From: Planctomycetaceae bacterium
GTDB lineage: Bacteria; Planctomycetota; Planctomycetia; Pirellulales; Pirellulaceae
NCBI GenBank assembly: GCA_002702965.1
Contig: PADE01000111.1
Span: forward strand, 3,183 to 13,110
Direction of reading: 5' to 3'
Length of the DNA stretch: 9,928 nt
Shown: positions 1 to 7,427 of the stretch, piece by piece
Layout of the letters: each line of letters opens with the position of its first letter
Position numbering within the stretch: position 1 is the stretch's first letter
Notes under the pieces: generated by a model
Database searches by the model: none
What the model saw: only the letters and a program-made list of their open reading frames with translations
What the model was told of the DNA's origin: nothing
Program-made: the position numbers and the translations under genes

Positions 1-484
1 GCAGCTTGCCATCGACGTTCTCGTAAAGACGGTTGTGGGTGGCAAATTCCGGCGCTTTGGTCGAGTTGTTCGAGACGTACAGATCGAGATCCCCATCGTT
101 GTCGAAATCGACGAAGCCGGCGCCGCTGGTCCGTTTGGCGACTTTCTCCAGGTCGAAACCGGCTGCGATAAATTTCCCGCCTTCGTTGACCAGCAAGATA
201 TTCGGCAGCGGGGCGCTGCGGCCAACGTATTCTTCCCTCGGGCGGTCGCAGTACATGCCGAGATAAATGTCCGAGTCACCGTCATTGTCGATGTCGCCTA
301 CCGCCATCGCGTGCGACATGGCGCCCTTGAGTGCCCCGTCCAATCCGTACCGCCGGGTGGCGTTCTCGAACACGAACGGCCGCTGGGCCCTGCCGGTACC
401 CACCGGCAGCAGTCCGAAGATGATCGAAACCACGATTGCCGTGAATGCGAAGCGGTGGAACTGGGCAGCGTGACGCACTTGCAT
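1..484 (-). CDS. Secreted FG-GAP/VCBS repeat protein (CRTAC1-like), N-terminal part, runs off the left edge
   Basis: 161 codons are present and the 3' end lies outside the window. Residues about 10-34 form a signal peptide: basic start, hydrophobic stretch FTAIVVSIIFGLL, likely cleavage after GRA, so the protein should be exported. Two calcium-binding FG-GAP/VCBS motifs follow: DIDNDGDSD (64-72) and DFDNDGDLD (126-134), each with the usual flanks (AVGD before, IYLG or LYVSNN after). These repeats build beta-propeller blades. In Planctomycetes such proteins often continue into more repeats and an ASPIC/UnbV C-terminal domain, which cannot be seen here. The start is taken as ATG at 484. The purine run GAGAGG touches this ATG, too close for a normal ribosome site, so GTG at 478 (residue 3) is a possible start with better spacing. 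The substrate is unknown; the family is linked to adhesion and extracellular binding. It diverges from the nitrilase gene across a 511-base gap. Confidence 0.88.
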   Translation of the reverse strand, partial: MQVRHAAQFHRFAFTAIVVSIIFGLLPVGTGRAQRPFVFENATRRYGLDGALKGAMSHAMAVGDIDNDGDSDIYLGMYCDRPREEYVGRSAPLPNILLVNEGGKFIAAGFDLEKVAKRTSGAGFVDFDNDGDLDLYVSNNSTKAPEFATHNRLYENVDGKL

Positions 485-563
485 CCTCTCGGTTAAGTCG
501 TGCACGGAGTTGGAGCCGCGCACCTCGATGTCGCGGGTGATTGCATCGGCACACGATGTTGGA

Positions 564-596
564 GCTGGGGTAAAAACGATCATGGGTCACCCCAGC
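564..596. repeat. 8-bp inverted repeat in the divergent intergenic region
   Basis: The arms GCTGGGGT (564-571) and ACCCCAGC (589-596) are perfect complements separated by 17 bases. The repeat sits 80 bases upstream of the FG-GAP start codon and about 400 bases upstream of the nitrilase start. It could be an operator for the FG-GAP gene or a hairpin in its leader RNA. A chance repeat is also possible. Confidence 0.3.
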
Positions 597-979
597 AGCC
601 AGTACGATATTTACCATGCCATTCACGAATGTGCGATTCATTTTTCGAAAATGGGTGACGGCCGCCGTTGACCACAAAACCGAAAAATCCAGAGGATGGG
701 GAGCAGATGATTGGGTCGCGCCGAGGGGAGCGAAAGATGTCATCCTGATCACGCCAACTTCCGTTGCGTCGCTCGAGGCGCCAAGTAGCGGGGAATGGTC
801 GGCGCGGATTTGGGCGCACCCCTGCCGCAGGAACCCGCCGCGAACGAGATCCTGGAGGAGCGGTGCGTCGCCGTCGACGATGACCGTCGGGTTGCAACCT
901 CACTTCCCGACTGTCAAAAAAGATCACCATTCGTCCGCGTCAGTTCTCATTGTTTCGGCCGGAGCCACTTCAGTTTAAC

Positions 980-987
980 GAGAAAGG
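980..987 (+). promoter_or_regulatory. Ribosome binding site that fixes the nitrilase start
   Basis: GAGAAAGG lies 8 bases before ATG at 996. The reading frame stays open upstream to 795, but only the ATG at 996 has this site and is followed directly by a signal peptide. That supports 996 over the upstream candidates and over the in-frame GTG at 987, which overlaps the site. Confidence 0.6.
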
Positions 988-995
988 TGCTTGTC

Positions 996-1973
996 ATGAC
1001 TGCACGCAATCGGGCGTTTCGCATCGGGCTGCTGTCGCCTGTCCTGCTGTTGTTGTCTGTGCTGCCGCTCACAAGCAGTTTCCCACAGCCACGGTCGCTC
1101 GATGCCGGGGGCGACACCACGCCGACGGTCGCGACTCCAGCGCATCCCGCCGAGAGACATTCCCGGGTCGGAGTCGCCGCCCTGGTCCTGCCAAACATCC
1201 GTGGCAACAAGGCCCAGGCGCTGGCCCGGATCGAGGCCTACGTTCGCCGCGCGGCCTCGCTGGGGGCCAAAATCGTGGTCACACCCGAAACGTGCATCGA
1301 TGGCTATATCTGCCATCAGCCCGGTTTGACGCGCGAACGCATGTGCGCCCTGGCGGAACACGAGAATGGCCCGGGAATCGGCCGTCTTCGAGAACTTGCC
1401 AAGCAGCTTGATCTGTACCTCTGCGTCGGTTTTTCGGAGTTGGCAGACGACCAACTCTACAACACAGCACTCTTGATTGGTCCCGATGGAAAGACGGCCG
1501 GCAAGTATCGCAAGACACACGGCGTCGAACCGTTCTATCGGGTTGGAGATTCCCTTCCCGTCTTCGAAACGCGTTACGGAAAGGTCGGCATCATGATCTG
1601 CTACGATCGCCAATTGCCCGAGATTGCGCGGACCATGGCGGCCCAAGGCGCCGAGCTTATCTTGGTGCCGTCAAACGGAATGTGGGGACGTATGAACGAC
1701 GCCCTACTGCGGACTCGCTGTTACGAGAACGGTGTTTTCCTCGTGTTCGCACATCCTCGCGACGGGCTCATCATCGATCCCGGTGGACGTATCATTGCGG
1801 CCAATATGTCCATTCCCGGTCAAGGAGTTGGTCTGCCGACGAATACGGATACCGAGGACGCCGGAGGCTGGCCCGAAGCAGTCGTGCGCGACATTGATCT
1901 GGAAGCATGGCGCACACAAGCGGGCAATCTGAAGAATCGTCGCAAGGAAATTTACGTGGAGCGGTCTGAGTGA
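996..1973 (+). CDS. Exported carbon-nitrogen hydrolase (nitrilase superfamily)
   Basis: 325 residues. The family hydrolyses non-peptide C-N bonds in amides, carbamoyl compounds or nitriles. The conserved domain starts near residue 57 (RVGVAAL) and runs almost to the end, about 270 residues, the usual size. The triad is complete: Glu98 in VVTPETCIDG, Lys173 in YRKTH, and nucleophile Cys202 in GIMICYDRQLPE. A further Glu at 178 (VEPFYR) matches the extra conserved family glutamate. The CYDRQLPE/FPE type resembles omega-amidase and N-carbamoyl-amine amidohydrolase branches more than true nitrilases; the exact substrate cannot be read. Residues 1-29 form a signal peptide with basic TARNRAFR and hydrophobic GLLSPVLLLLSVLPL, followed by a Pro/Thr-rich linker to 56. 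This is unusual, because most members are cytosolic. The ATG at 996 is chosen for its ribosome site and signal peptide. The gene stands alone: divergent from the FG-GAP gene and followed by a hairpin. Confidence 0.93.
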   Translation: MTARNRAFRIGLLSPVLLLLSVLPLTSSFPQPRSLDAGGDTTPTVATPAHPAERHSRVGVAALVLPNIRGNKAQALARIEAYVRRAASLGAKIVVTPETCIDGYICHQPGLTRERMCALAEHENGPGIGRLRELAKQLDLYLCVGFSELADDQLYNTALLIGPDGKTAGKYRKTHGVEPFYRVGDSLPVFETRYGKVGIMICYDRQLPEIARTMAAQGAELILVPSNGMWGRMNDALLRTRCYENGVFLVFAHPRDGLIIDPGGRIIAANMSIPGQGVGLPTNTDTEDAGGWPEAVVRDIDLEAWRTQAGNLKNRRKEIYVERSE

Positions 1974-1981
1974 CGTTCTGT

Positions 1982-2026
1982 GGTGACCAGACGTTAGCGC
2001 GTTTCGATCCGCAACGTCTGGTCACC
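1982..2026 (+). terminator. Long hairpin just after the nitrilase gene, probable terminator
   Basis: Perfect 14-bp arms GGTGACCAGACGTT (1982-1995) and AACGTCTGGTCACC (2013-2026) begin 8 bases after the stop codon. With one bulged A (1996), three more pairs form (GCG 1997-1999 with CGC 2010-2012), leaving a 10-base loop. No T run follows, so it is not a textbook intrinsic terminator. It could also protect the mRNA 3' end or be a member of a dispersed repeat family. Confidence 0.6.
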
Positions 2027-2447
2027 CAGTTTGAAGTCAGTGCGCAGCGTCTTCGCCCGGCACAGCGGCTTTTGTGGTTTCTGAAACGTCTGTTTCGTCG
2101 GTGCGTGTGGGTTGTCGCGTCCCGTTGCCCTCCCCAGCGCGAAGCGAAGCCCCTGGACCGTGAGCGGCGTTCACCGTTTTGGGCGATCAACGTGCTGGCT
2201 GAGAGACGAGGTTCTCTCAGGCGGTGTTCGTTGTGGCAGACGCCACGGCTGGGTTCGTGTCAGGCAATCGATGCGCGCAGCGAAATGGTCAATGATTCTC
2301 CTAGGTCCCCCGTTTTGTCTTGCCAGGGTGCGTTTTTTCGCGGATATTAGTCGCACGCGGTGCACGACAGGCCGCGGAGTTGTCGAGTCGGCCGAACCTT
2401 GATGAGCGCCTCGGCGGCTGTGGAATTCCTCAGCGTAGAGCACTTCG
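2027..2447. other. Intergenic region upstream of the cytochrome-like gene, no gene seen
   Basis: Together with the preceding hairpin, this gap after the nitrilase gene is 474 bases. Open frames here give Arg/Ser/Trp-rich peptides with no domain, ribosome site or signal peptide, so none is annotated. A short hairpin lies at 2199-2220. The promoter of the gene starting at 2448 should be here. TTGTCT (2315-2320) and TATTAG (2345-2350) are 24 bases apart, too far for a standard promoter. Confidence 0.5.
2199..2220 (+). repeat. Short perfect hairpin in the intergenic region
   Basis: CTGAGAGA (2199-2206) and TCTCTCAG (2213-2220) form an 8-bp perfect stem with a 6-base loop. It lies midway between the nitrilase and cytochrome-like genes. 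No T tract follows, so a terminator role is unlikely. A leader RNA structure, small RNA element or chance are all open. Confidence 0.3.
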
Positions 2448-5084
2448 ATGAAACACCACTGGCAACTGCTTTCCGCTTGCGCTTTATGGGTCGTGACATG
2501 GTTGGGGCCTGTTCAGGCGCTTCGAGCCGAGCAGCGGTTGACCTTTGAGGAACACATTCGGCCGATTTTTAAGGCCTATTGCTTTGATTGCCACGGTGCG
2601 GAGGACGAGTTAGCAGGTCAACTCGATCTTCGTCTGCGACGTTTTATGGTCAAAGGTGGCGAGTCGGGTCCTGCGATTGAAGCCGGCAGCCCCCAAGACA
2701 GTTTGCTCCTCTACCGTATTCGGGAGGGGGAGATGCCACCTCGGGAGATCAAGCTCCCTGCGAAAGATATTGCGACGATTGCGCAGTGGATCGCGGCTGG
2801 TGCCCCGACCGCCCGCGAAGAACCTCGCGAGATCGCCAGCGGCATTTCAATCACACCGGAGGACCGTGCCTTCTGGTCATTCCAACCTGTTAGCAGACCG
2901 GATGTTCCCGACGGTCGGGTTGATCCGAGCGCGCGCACACCGATCGACGCGCTCCTGTTGGCAAAGATGCGAGAAAACAATCTCTCGTTTTCGCCGGACG
3001 CCGAAAGACTGAATTTGTTGCGGCGCGCATCACTCGATTTAAGAGGCTTACCGCCAACCCCCGATGAATGTGCTGAATTCGCGGCGGACCGCTCGCCCAC
3101 TGCCTATGAAAGGATGTTGGACCGACTGCTGGCATCGCCGCGCTATGGCGAGCGTTGGGGCCGTCATTGGTTGGACGTGGCCGGATATGCGGATTCCGAA
3201 GGGGTCACAACCGCCGATTCGGTGCGGAGTTTTGCGTACAAGTACCGTGACTATGTGATTCGTTCATTGAATGCGGACAAGCCCTTCGATCAGTTCATGA
3301 TCGAGCAGCTCGCGGGCGACGAACTGGTCGAACCTCCCTATCAGGACCTGACCTCGGGCGAGATCGAGAAACTGGTGGCCACAGGTTTCTTGCGAATGGC
3401 GGGTGATGGGACGGGCTCTGGAGCGCCGGATCAGGGCGCCGCCCGCAATCAGGTGATTGGGGACACGGTGAAGATCGTCTCCAGCGCATTTCTGGGACTG
3501 ACCGTCGGTTGTGCACAGTGTCACGACCACCGCCACGATCCCATTCTGCAAACCGACTACTATCGCATGAGAGCGGTCTTCGAACCCGCGTACGATTGGA
3601 AGAATTGGCGCACTCCTGCCAGCAGACTGATCTCGCTCTATACCGCGGTGGATCGCGCGAAGTCGGCAGAAATCGAAGCGGAAGCAGGTAAAGTCGCCAG
3701 CGAAAAATCAACGAAACAAACCGCCTATGTTGCCGCCGCGCTCGACAAGGAGCTCGAAAAGTTCGATGAGTCGTTACGCGGTTCGTATCGCGTTGCCTAC
3801 TTCACGCCGGCGGATAAGAGGACCGCACAGCAGCAACAGATTTTCGCGAAGAATCCTTTTCTGAGGCTGCATGCCGGCAATCTTTATCAATACAACCAAA
3901 AAGCGGCCGACGACCTGAAGACGTATGACCAACGCATGAGTCAGATTCGAAGTCGTAAGCCGTTCGAAGACTTTCTCCGGGTTTTGACCGAGCTGCCAGG
4001 AAAGATTCCCGTCACCTATTTGTTTCACCGCGGTGACTCGAAGCAGCCCAAGGGCGCGGTTGCTCCTGGCGGACTTGCGATTGCGACTCCCGAGGGGGAA
4101 CGTTTCACGATTCCAGAAAACGACCCGGGCTTGCCGACGACCGGCCGCCGCCTGGCGTATGCCCGTTGGTTAACATCCGGAAAGCACCCGCTGACGGGGC
4201 GGGTACTGATGAACCGCATGTGGATGCACCACCTGGGCCGCGGGTTGGTTGATACCCCGTCCGATTTCGGAGCCATGGGCCTTGAGCCGACGCACCCGGA
4301 AGTGCTCAATTGGCTGGCCAGCGAGTTGGTCGAACAGCAGTGGAGTTGGAAACGGATGCACCAGTCGATCATGAGTTCGACGGTCTATCGCCAAGTGTCC
4401 CGACGAGATCCAGAAAAGGACGCCATCGACCCGGACAACCGATTCCTCTGGCGCAAGCCGATTCAGCGCCTCGAGGCGGAGATCGTCCGTGACCGGATTC
4501 TGGCGACCAGTGGACAGTTGAATCGGAAGATGTTTGGTTCTCCTGTGTCGGTCACAGAGGACGACGTTGGCCAGATCGTGGTGGCGTCGGGTGCCGAAGG
4601 AAGGCGGCGGAGTGTCTACGTGCAGGTACGTCGGACGATGCCCGTATCGATGTTACGACAATTCGATATGCCGATCATCAAAGTCAACTGTGAGAAGCGG
4701 GCGTCGTCCACCGTGGCACCGCAGTCGCTGACCCTGATGAACAGTGATTTCATCCTTGAACAGGCGGAGTCTTTTGGCAGGAGATTGCGGCCGGAGGCGG
4801 GCGAGGACCGTCGCCGCCAAGTCGGCCTTGCCTGGCAGTTGGCACTGGCCCGGCCACCGACGGAATGGGAGCTCCAGCGAGCGCTGGCGTTCTTGGCGCG
4901 GCAGGTAGAACATTTGGAGTCTTTGCGGCCAGCGGTAACGGCGCAAAGCGAGGATGCGAAAGAAGCGGTCAAGAAGGAGTCCAAAGACGAGCAAACGGTC
5001 AAGCACTTAGCGCCCGAGTTACAGGCTTTGACCAATTTGTGCCAGACTTTGATGGGCTCGAGTGAGTTTTTGTACAATGACTGA
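2448..5084 (+). CDS. Secreted PSCyt1-DUF1549-DUF1553 cytochrome-like protein
   Basis: 878 residues, a standard length for this planctomycete family. Residues 1-28 are a signal peptide (CALWVVTWLGPVQALRA). PSCyt1 (Planctomycete cytochrome C) covers about 35-120: heme-type motif CFDCH at 45-49 and EMPP at 95-98, whose Met is a candidate axial ligand. DUF1549 (PSCyt2) covers about 160-380, with LRRASLDLRGLPPTP (191-205), RYGERWGRHWLDVAGYADS (232-250) and a second CxxCH, CAQCHDHRHDP (355-365). Residues 400-445 are charged and helical. DUF1553 (PSD1) covers about 565-815: RVLMNRMWMHHLGRGLV (585-601), APQSLTLMNSDFI (757-769). It ends in SSEFLYND. Function is not established; an exported c-type cytochrome or redox enzyme is inferred. 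Start ATG 2448 follows GAG by 7 bases and begins the signal peptide. It precedes a DUF1501 gene by 107 bases, the usual pairing, so the two are likely cotranscribed. Confidence 0.95.
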   Translation: MKHHWQLLSACALWVVTWLGPVQALRAEQRLTFEEHIRPIFKAYCFDCHGAEDELAGQLDLRLRRFMVKGGESGPAIEAGSPQDSLLLYRIREGEMPPREIKLPAKDIATIAQWIAAGAPTAREEPREIASGISITPEDRAFWSFQPVSRPDVPDGRVDPSARTPIDALLLAKMRENNLSFSPDAERLNLLRRASLDLRGLPPTPDECAEFAADRSPTAYERMLDRLLASPRYGERWGRHWLDVAGYADSEGVTTADSVRSFAYKYRDYVIRSLNADKPFDQFMIEQLAGDELVEPPYQDLTSGEIEKLVATGFLRMAGDGTGSGAPDQGAARNQVIGDTVKIVSSAFLGLTVGCAQCHDHRHDPILQTDYYRMRAVFEPAYDWKNWRTPASRLISLYTAVDRAKSAEIEAEAGKVASEKSTKQTAYVAAALDKELEKFDESLRGSYRVAYFTPADKRTAQQQQIFAKNPFLRLHAGNLYQYNQKAADDLKTYDQRMSQIRSRKPFEDFLRVLTELPGKIPVTYLFHRGDSKQPKGAVAPGGLAIATPEGERFTIPENDPGLPTTGRRLAYARWLTSGKHPLTGRVLMNRMWMHHLGRGLVDTPSDFGAMGLEPTHPEVLNWLASELVEQQWSWKRMHQSIMSSTVYRQVSRRDPEKDAIDPDNRFLWRKPIQRLEAEIVRDRILATSGQLNRKMFGSPVSVTEDDVGQIVVASGAEGRRRSVYVQVRRTMPVSMLRQFDMPIIKVNCEKRASSTVAPQSLTLMNSDFILEQAESFGRRLRPEAGEDRRRQVGLAWQLALARPPTEWELQRALAFLARQVEHLESLRPAVTAQSEDAKEAVKKESKDEQTVKHLAPELQALTNLCQTLMGSSEFLYND

Positions 5085-5191
5085 AATCCTTTGGGTCGAC
5101 GTCGTTTGCTGCCCGAAGCGGCTAGGATTCCGCATGATTTGTTCATCGGTGTCCTGAAGGACCCGCGACAACCCTGTTTGGGAATGATGGT

Positions 5192-6637
5192 GTGACGCAT
5201 TTCGAACCTGCTCTGCAAACGCGGCGAGAGTTGCTTTCACGTGGTACCTTCGGCGCTGGCAGTCTGGCGTTGGCCTTTCTATTGCAGCAAGACAAGCTGC
5301 TCGCTATTCCCAAAAACGTCTCTCTGACGCCCAAGACCTTCGATCTGACCCCTAAGATCCCGCCGACTCCGCCACGCGCTCGCTCGCTGATCTCGCTGTT
5401 CATGCACGGTGGTCCCAGTCAAGTCGATCTACTGGATCCCAAGCCGGAGCTCACCCGCAGGGATGGCGACGCCTACGATGGGAAAGTCGTGTTCAGTTTT
5501 TTCAATCGTGCTACCAAGCGGCTGTTGGGGAGTCCTTGGAAGTTCAAACAACATGGCCAGTCGGGGACCCCGGTCTCGGAACTGCTCCCGCATGTGGCCG
5601 GGATCGTCGATGATATTTGTGTGGTTCGTTCCATGCATACCGACACCAACGATCATGGGACGTCGATTCGAAAATTGGTGATGGGTTCGACAAGACCCCA
5701 GCGCCCAGCCTTCGGAGCATGGCTCACCTACGGTCTCGGATCGGAGAACGAAAATTTACCCGCCTATGTCGTCTTGTCCGATCCTGGTGGTCACCCGACG
5801 CTGAGCATTCGCAACTGGTCCAACGGCTGGCTGCCGTCGATCTATCAGGGGACGGTGGTGCGTTCGCAGGAGCCACGCATCCTGAATTTGGAGCCACCGC
5901 CTCATTTAAAGGGCCCCCTTCAGGCGCAGAATCTGGAATTTCTTCAGGAGCTGAATCGCGACTACGTTCAACGGCATCCCGGTGAGTCGGACCTCGAAGC
6001 ACGCATCGCCTCGTACGAGTTGGCCGCCCGGATGCAGACCGTTGCCAAGGATGCGCTGGATATTTCAAAAGAGACCAAGAAGACCCACGAACTGTACGGG
6101 TTGGACGACCCTGCCAGTCGCGAATACGGTACGCGCTGCTTGATTGCCCGGCGCCTTGTCGAGCGGGGTGTACGTGTGGTTCAGTTATTCCTGCCCAGTC
6201 AGCCTTGGGACTCGCACACGCAAATGCGCAAACGGCTGCCCGAGGTCTGCCGGAAGACCGACAAGCCGAGCGCCGGGCTGGTATCCGATCTGAAGGCACG
6301 GGGACTATTGGACTCGACGCTGGTTCATTGGGGAGGCGAATTTGGTCGGCTACCGGTCAGCGAAGGCGTCCCTGCGGTAGGGGGCCGAGACCACAACGGC
6401 GAAGGATTCAGCTTGTGGCTGGCCGGCGGCGGGGTTCGCACTGGCGTTCCCTATGGCGAGACCTGCGAGTTTGGCCATCGGGCGATGGTGGATAAAGTCA
6501 GCCATCATGATTTTCAGGCGACGCTGCTGCATATGTTCGGGCTCGATCACGAAACGTTGACGTTCTTACACAACGGCCGAGAGCAGAAATTGACCGATGG
6601 TCAATCGTGCCGCGTGGTCGATGAGATCTTCAGCTGA
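5192..6637 (+). CDS. DUF1501 family protein with probable Tat signal
   Basis: 481 residues, full length for DUF1501 (PF07394), which as I recall belongs to the alkaline phosphatase/sulfatase structural clan. N-terminal TRRELLSRG (10-18) followed by hydrophobic AGSLALAFLL (22-31) is a twin-arginine export signal. Family motifs in order: LFMHGGPSQVDLLDPKP (69-85), RSMHTDTNDHG (146-156), PAYVVLSDP (190-198), QPWDSH (337-342), HWGGEFGR (379-386), GRDHN (398-402), then the C-terminal HHDFQATLLHMFGLDHETLTF (438-458). The many conserved His/Asp residues suggest metal binding, but no reaction is established for the family. The start is GTG at 5192: upstream the frame has no ATG, GTG or TTG back to a stop at 5135, and the nearby ATGs (5184, 5187) are out of frame. 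A weak GGGAA precedes it. It follows the PSCyt1 gene by 107 bases, as is typical. Confidence 0.94.
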   Translation: MTHFEPALQTRRELLSRGTFGAGSLALAFLLQQDKLLAIPKNVSLTPKTFDLTPKIPPTPPRARSLISLFMHGGPSQVDLLDPKPELTRRDGDAYDGKVVFSFFNRATKRLLGSPWKFKQHGQSGTPVSELLPHVAGIVDDICVVRSMHTDTNDHGTSIRKLVMGSTRPQRPAFGAWLTYGLGSENENLPAYVVLSDPGGHPTLSIRNWSNGWLPSIYQGTVVRSQEPRILNLEPPPHLKGPLQAQNLEFLQELNRDYVQRHPGESDLEARIASYELAARMQTVAKDALDISKETKKTHELYGLDDPASREYGTRCLIARRLVERGVRVVQLFLPSQPWDSHTQMRKRLPEVCRKTDKPSAGLVSDLKARGLLDSTLVHWGGEFGRLPVSEGVPAVGGRDHNGEGFSLWLAGGGVRTGVPYGETCEFGHRAMVDKVSHHDFQATLLHMFGLDHETLTFLHNGREQKLTDGQSCRVVDEIFS

Positions 6638-6848
6638 GCTGCCGTTGCGATCGGACGTCGAGTAGATCGCCATGGCGCACGTCCGGGCGTTCGATGCGGT
6701 GCTGGAAACGGCCGAGCGCGCCGTGGAGATCGCGCCAGGTGGTCCGTGGCGAACACGAGATCGATCTCCGACCGCATCCGGGGCCAGCGGCCAACAGCCA
6801 GAGCCGCCGCCTGAATCATGGATGGGGCGCCCAGCCCGCAGTTTGCTG

Positions 6849-7313
6849 CTACTTCTTTTCGATGTAACGCTTGGCCGCTGCGAACAGCGCCGACCAGCCC
6901 TCCGCGACGGATTGTTTCGTGTGCCCGTCGACACAGCCGAAGACCGAATCAGAGATCTTGAGCAGCGTCGTGGAGCCGGATGGGGCGGTCAATGCGATCC
7001 GTAACAGAGAAGTCGCCGGGCCGCCGAACGGCGGCGCAATATAGCCAGCCAGATGGAGCGATTCGGGTGGTTCAATGGCGATCACGGTGTACCACAGAAG
7101 TCCGCCACCCCCTTCGGCCTCTTCGTAAAGGCGACCGCCCGGTTTCGGTTCGAAGACCATCCGACGATGAGTTTTAGTTGCCCAAAAGTCGGCTGGCCAC
7201 CACGACGCTGTCTCTTCAACGATTGATTTCCAAACCGCGTCGCGCGGTTTGTCGACCGAGATCTCGATGTCGATTTGAACCGCTCCGGTTTCCTTGATCT
7301 CTTGGTCGGCCAT
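6849..7313 (-). CDS. SRPBCC/AHSA1-like protein (START-fold)
   Basis: 154 residues, a single small domain with no signal peptide, so cytosolic. Features of the Activator-of-Hsp90-ATPase-1-like SRPBCC group: strand and helix IDIEISVDKPRDAVWKSIVEETASWW (14-39), central FEPKPGGRLYEE (54-65), WYTVIAIEPPESLHLAG (74-90), and the closing helix EGWSALFAAAKRYIEKK (138-154). These proteins fold into a helix-grip cavity for hydrophobic ligands. Bacterial members are often paired with ArsR regulators, but none is next to this one. Ligand and role are unknown. The start ATG at 7313 has GAGG with 5-base spacing. It lies 171 bases downstream of the RhmD-like gene with a hairpin between, so independent transcription is possible. 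It converges on the DUF1501 gene across 211 bases (6638-6848) in which I see no gene, only a 6-bp inverted repeat GCGATC/GATCGC at 6647-6670. Confidence 0.88.
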   Translation of the reverse strand: MADQEIKETGAVQIDIEISVDKPRDAVWKSIVEETASWWPADFWATKTHRRMVFEPKPGGRLYEEAEGGGGLLWYTVIAIEPPESLHLAGYIAPPFGGPATSLLRIALTAPSGSTTLLKISDSVFGCVDGHTKQSVAEGWSALFAAAKRYIEKK

Positions 7314-7427
7314 CGTTTCCTCGCGAGTGATTCACGTGATCGGCTGGTTCGGTTCGACCCAATGCGGTGATTGGGCCGCCGCTCGGCAGACCGCTGCCGT
7401 CAAGCGCATCGCCGGTGAGGTCACACG

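Larger units (their letters stand above)
485..995. other. Divergent intergenic region between the FG-GAP gene and the nitrilase gene
   Basis: This 511-base stretch separates two divergently transcribed genes and so should carry both promoters. I see no convincing sigma-70-type -35/-10 pair, though planctomycete promoters are poorly predictable by eye. It contains the inverted repeat at 564-596. A minus-strand frame is free of stops from 899 down past 484 and between about 735 and 899 has codon choice that looks coding, but it has no ATG before 752 and resembles no family I recognise. It may be chance or a decayed gene fragment. Confidence 0.5.

Noticed and set aside
795..995. In-frame upstream extension of the nitrilase gene from ATG 795
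   Set aside because: The extra 67 residues are not domain-like and would bury the signal peptide. The ribosome site at 980-987 supports ATG 996.
1970..2350. 126-codon plus-strand frame after the nitrilase gene
   Set aside because: It spans the 1982-2026 hairpin, is rich in Arg, Ser and Trp, and has no domain or ribosome site.
2315..2350. TTGTCT and TATTAG as a promoter for the cytochrome-like gene
   Set aside because: The spacing of 24 bases is well outside the 16-18 of a sigma-70-type promoter.
5085..5129. Inverted repeat AATCCT/AGGATT right after the PSCyt1 stop as a terminator
   Set aside because: It is only 6 bp with a 33-base gap and no T run. The following DUF1501 gene is normally expressed together with its partner.
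4616..5218. 200-codon minus-strand frame across the end of the PSCyt1 gene
   Set aside because: It is antisense to strongly conserved DUF1553 sequence and its translation is low-complexity Arg/Ser-rich.
5724..6299. 191-codon minus-strand frame inside the DUF1501 gene
   Set aside because: It is antisense to conserved DUF1501 motifs and Arg/Pro/Ser-rich, typical of a shadow in GC-rich DNA.
6672..7004. 110-codon plus-strand frame between and over the convergent DUF1501 and SRPBCC ends
   Set aside because: Half of it is antisense to the SRPBCC gene, and the rest has no recognisable domain.
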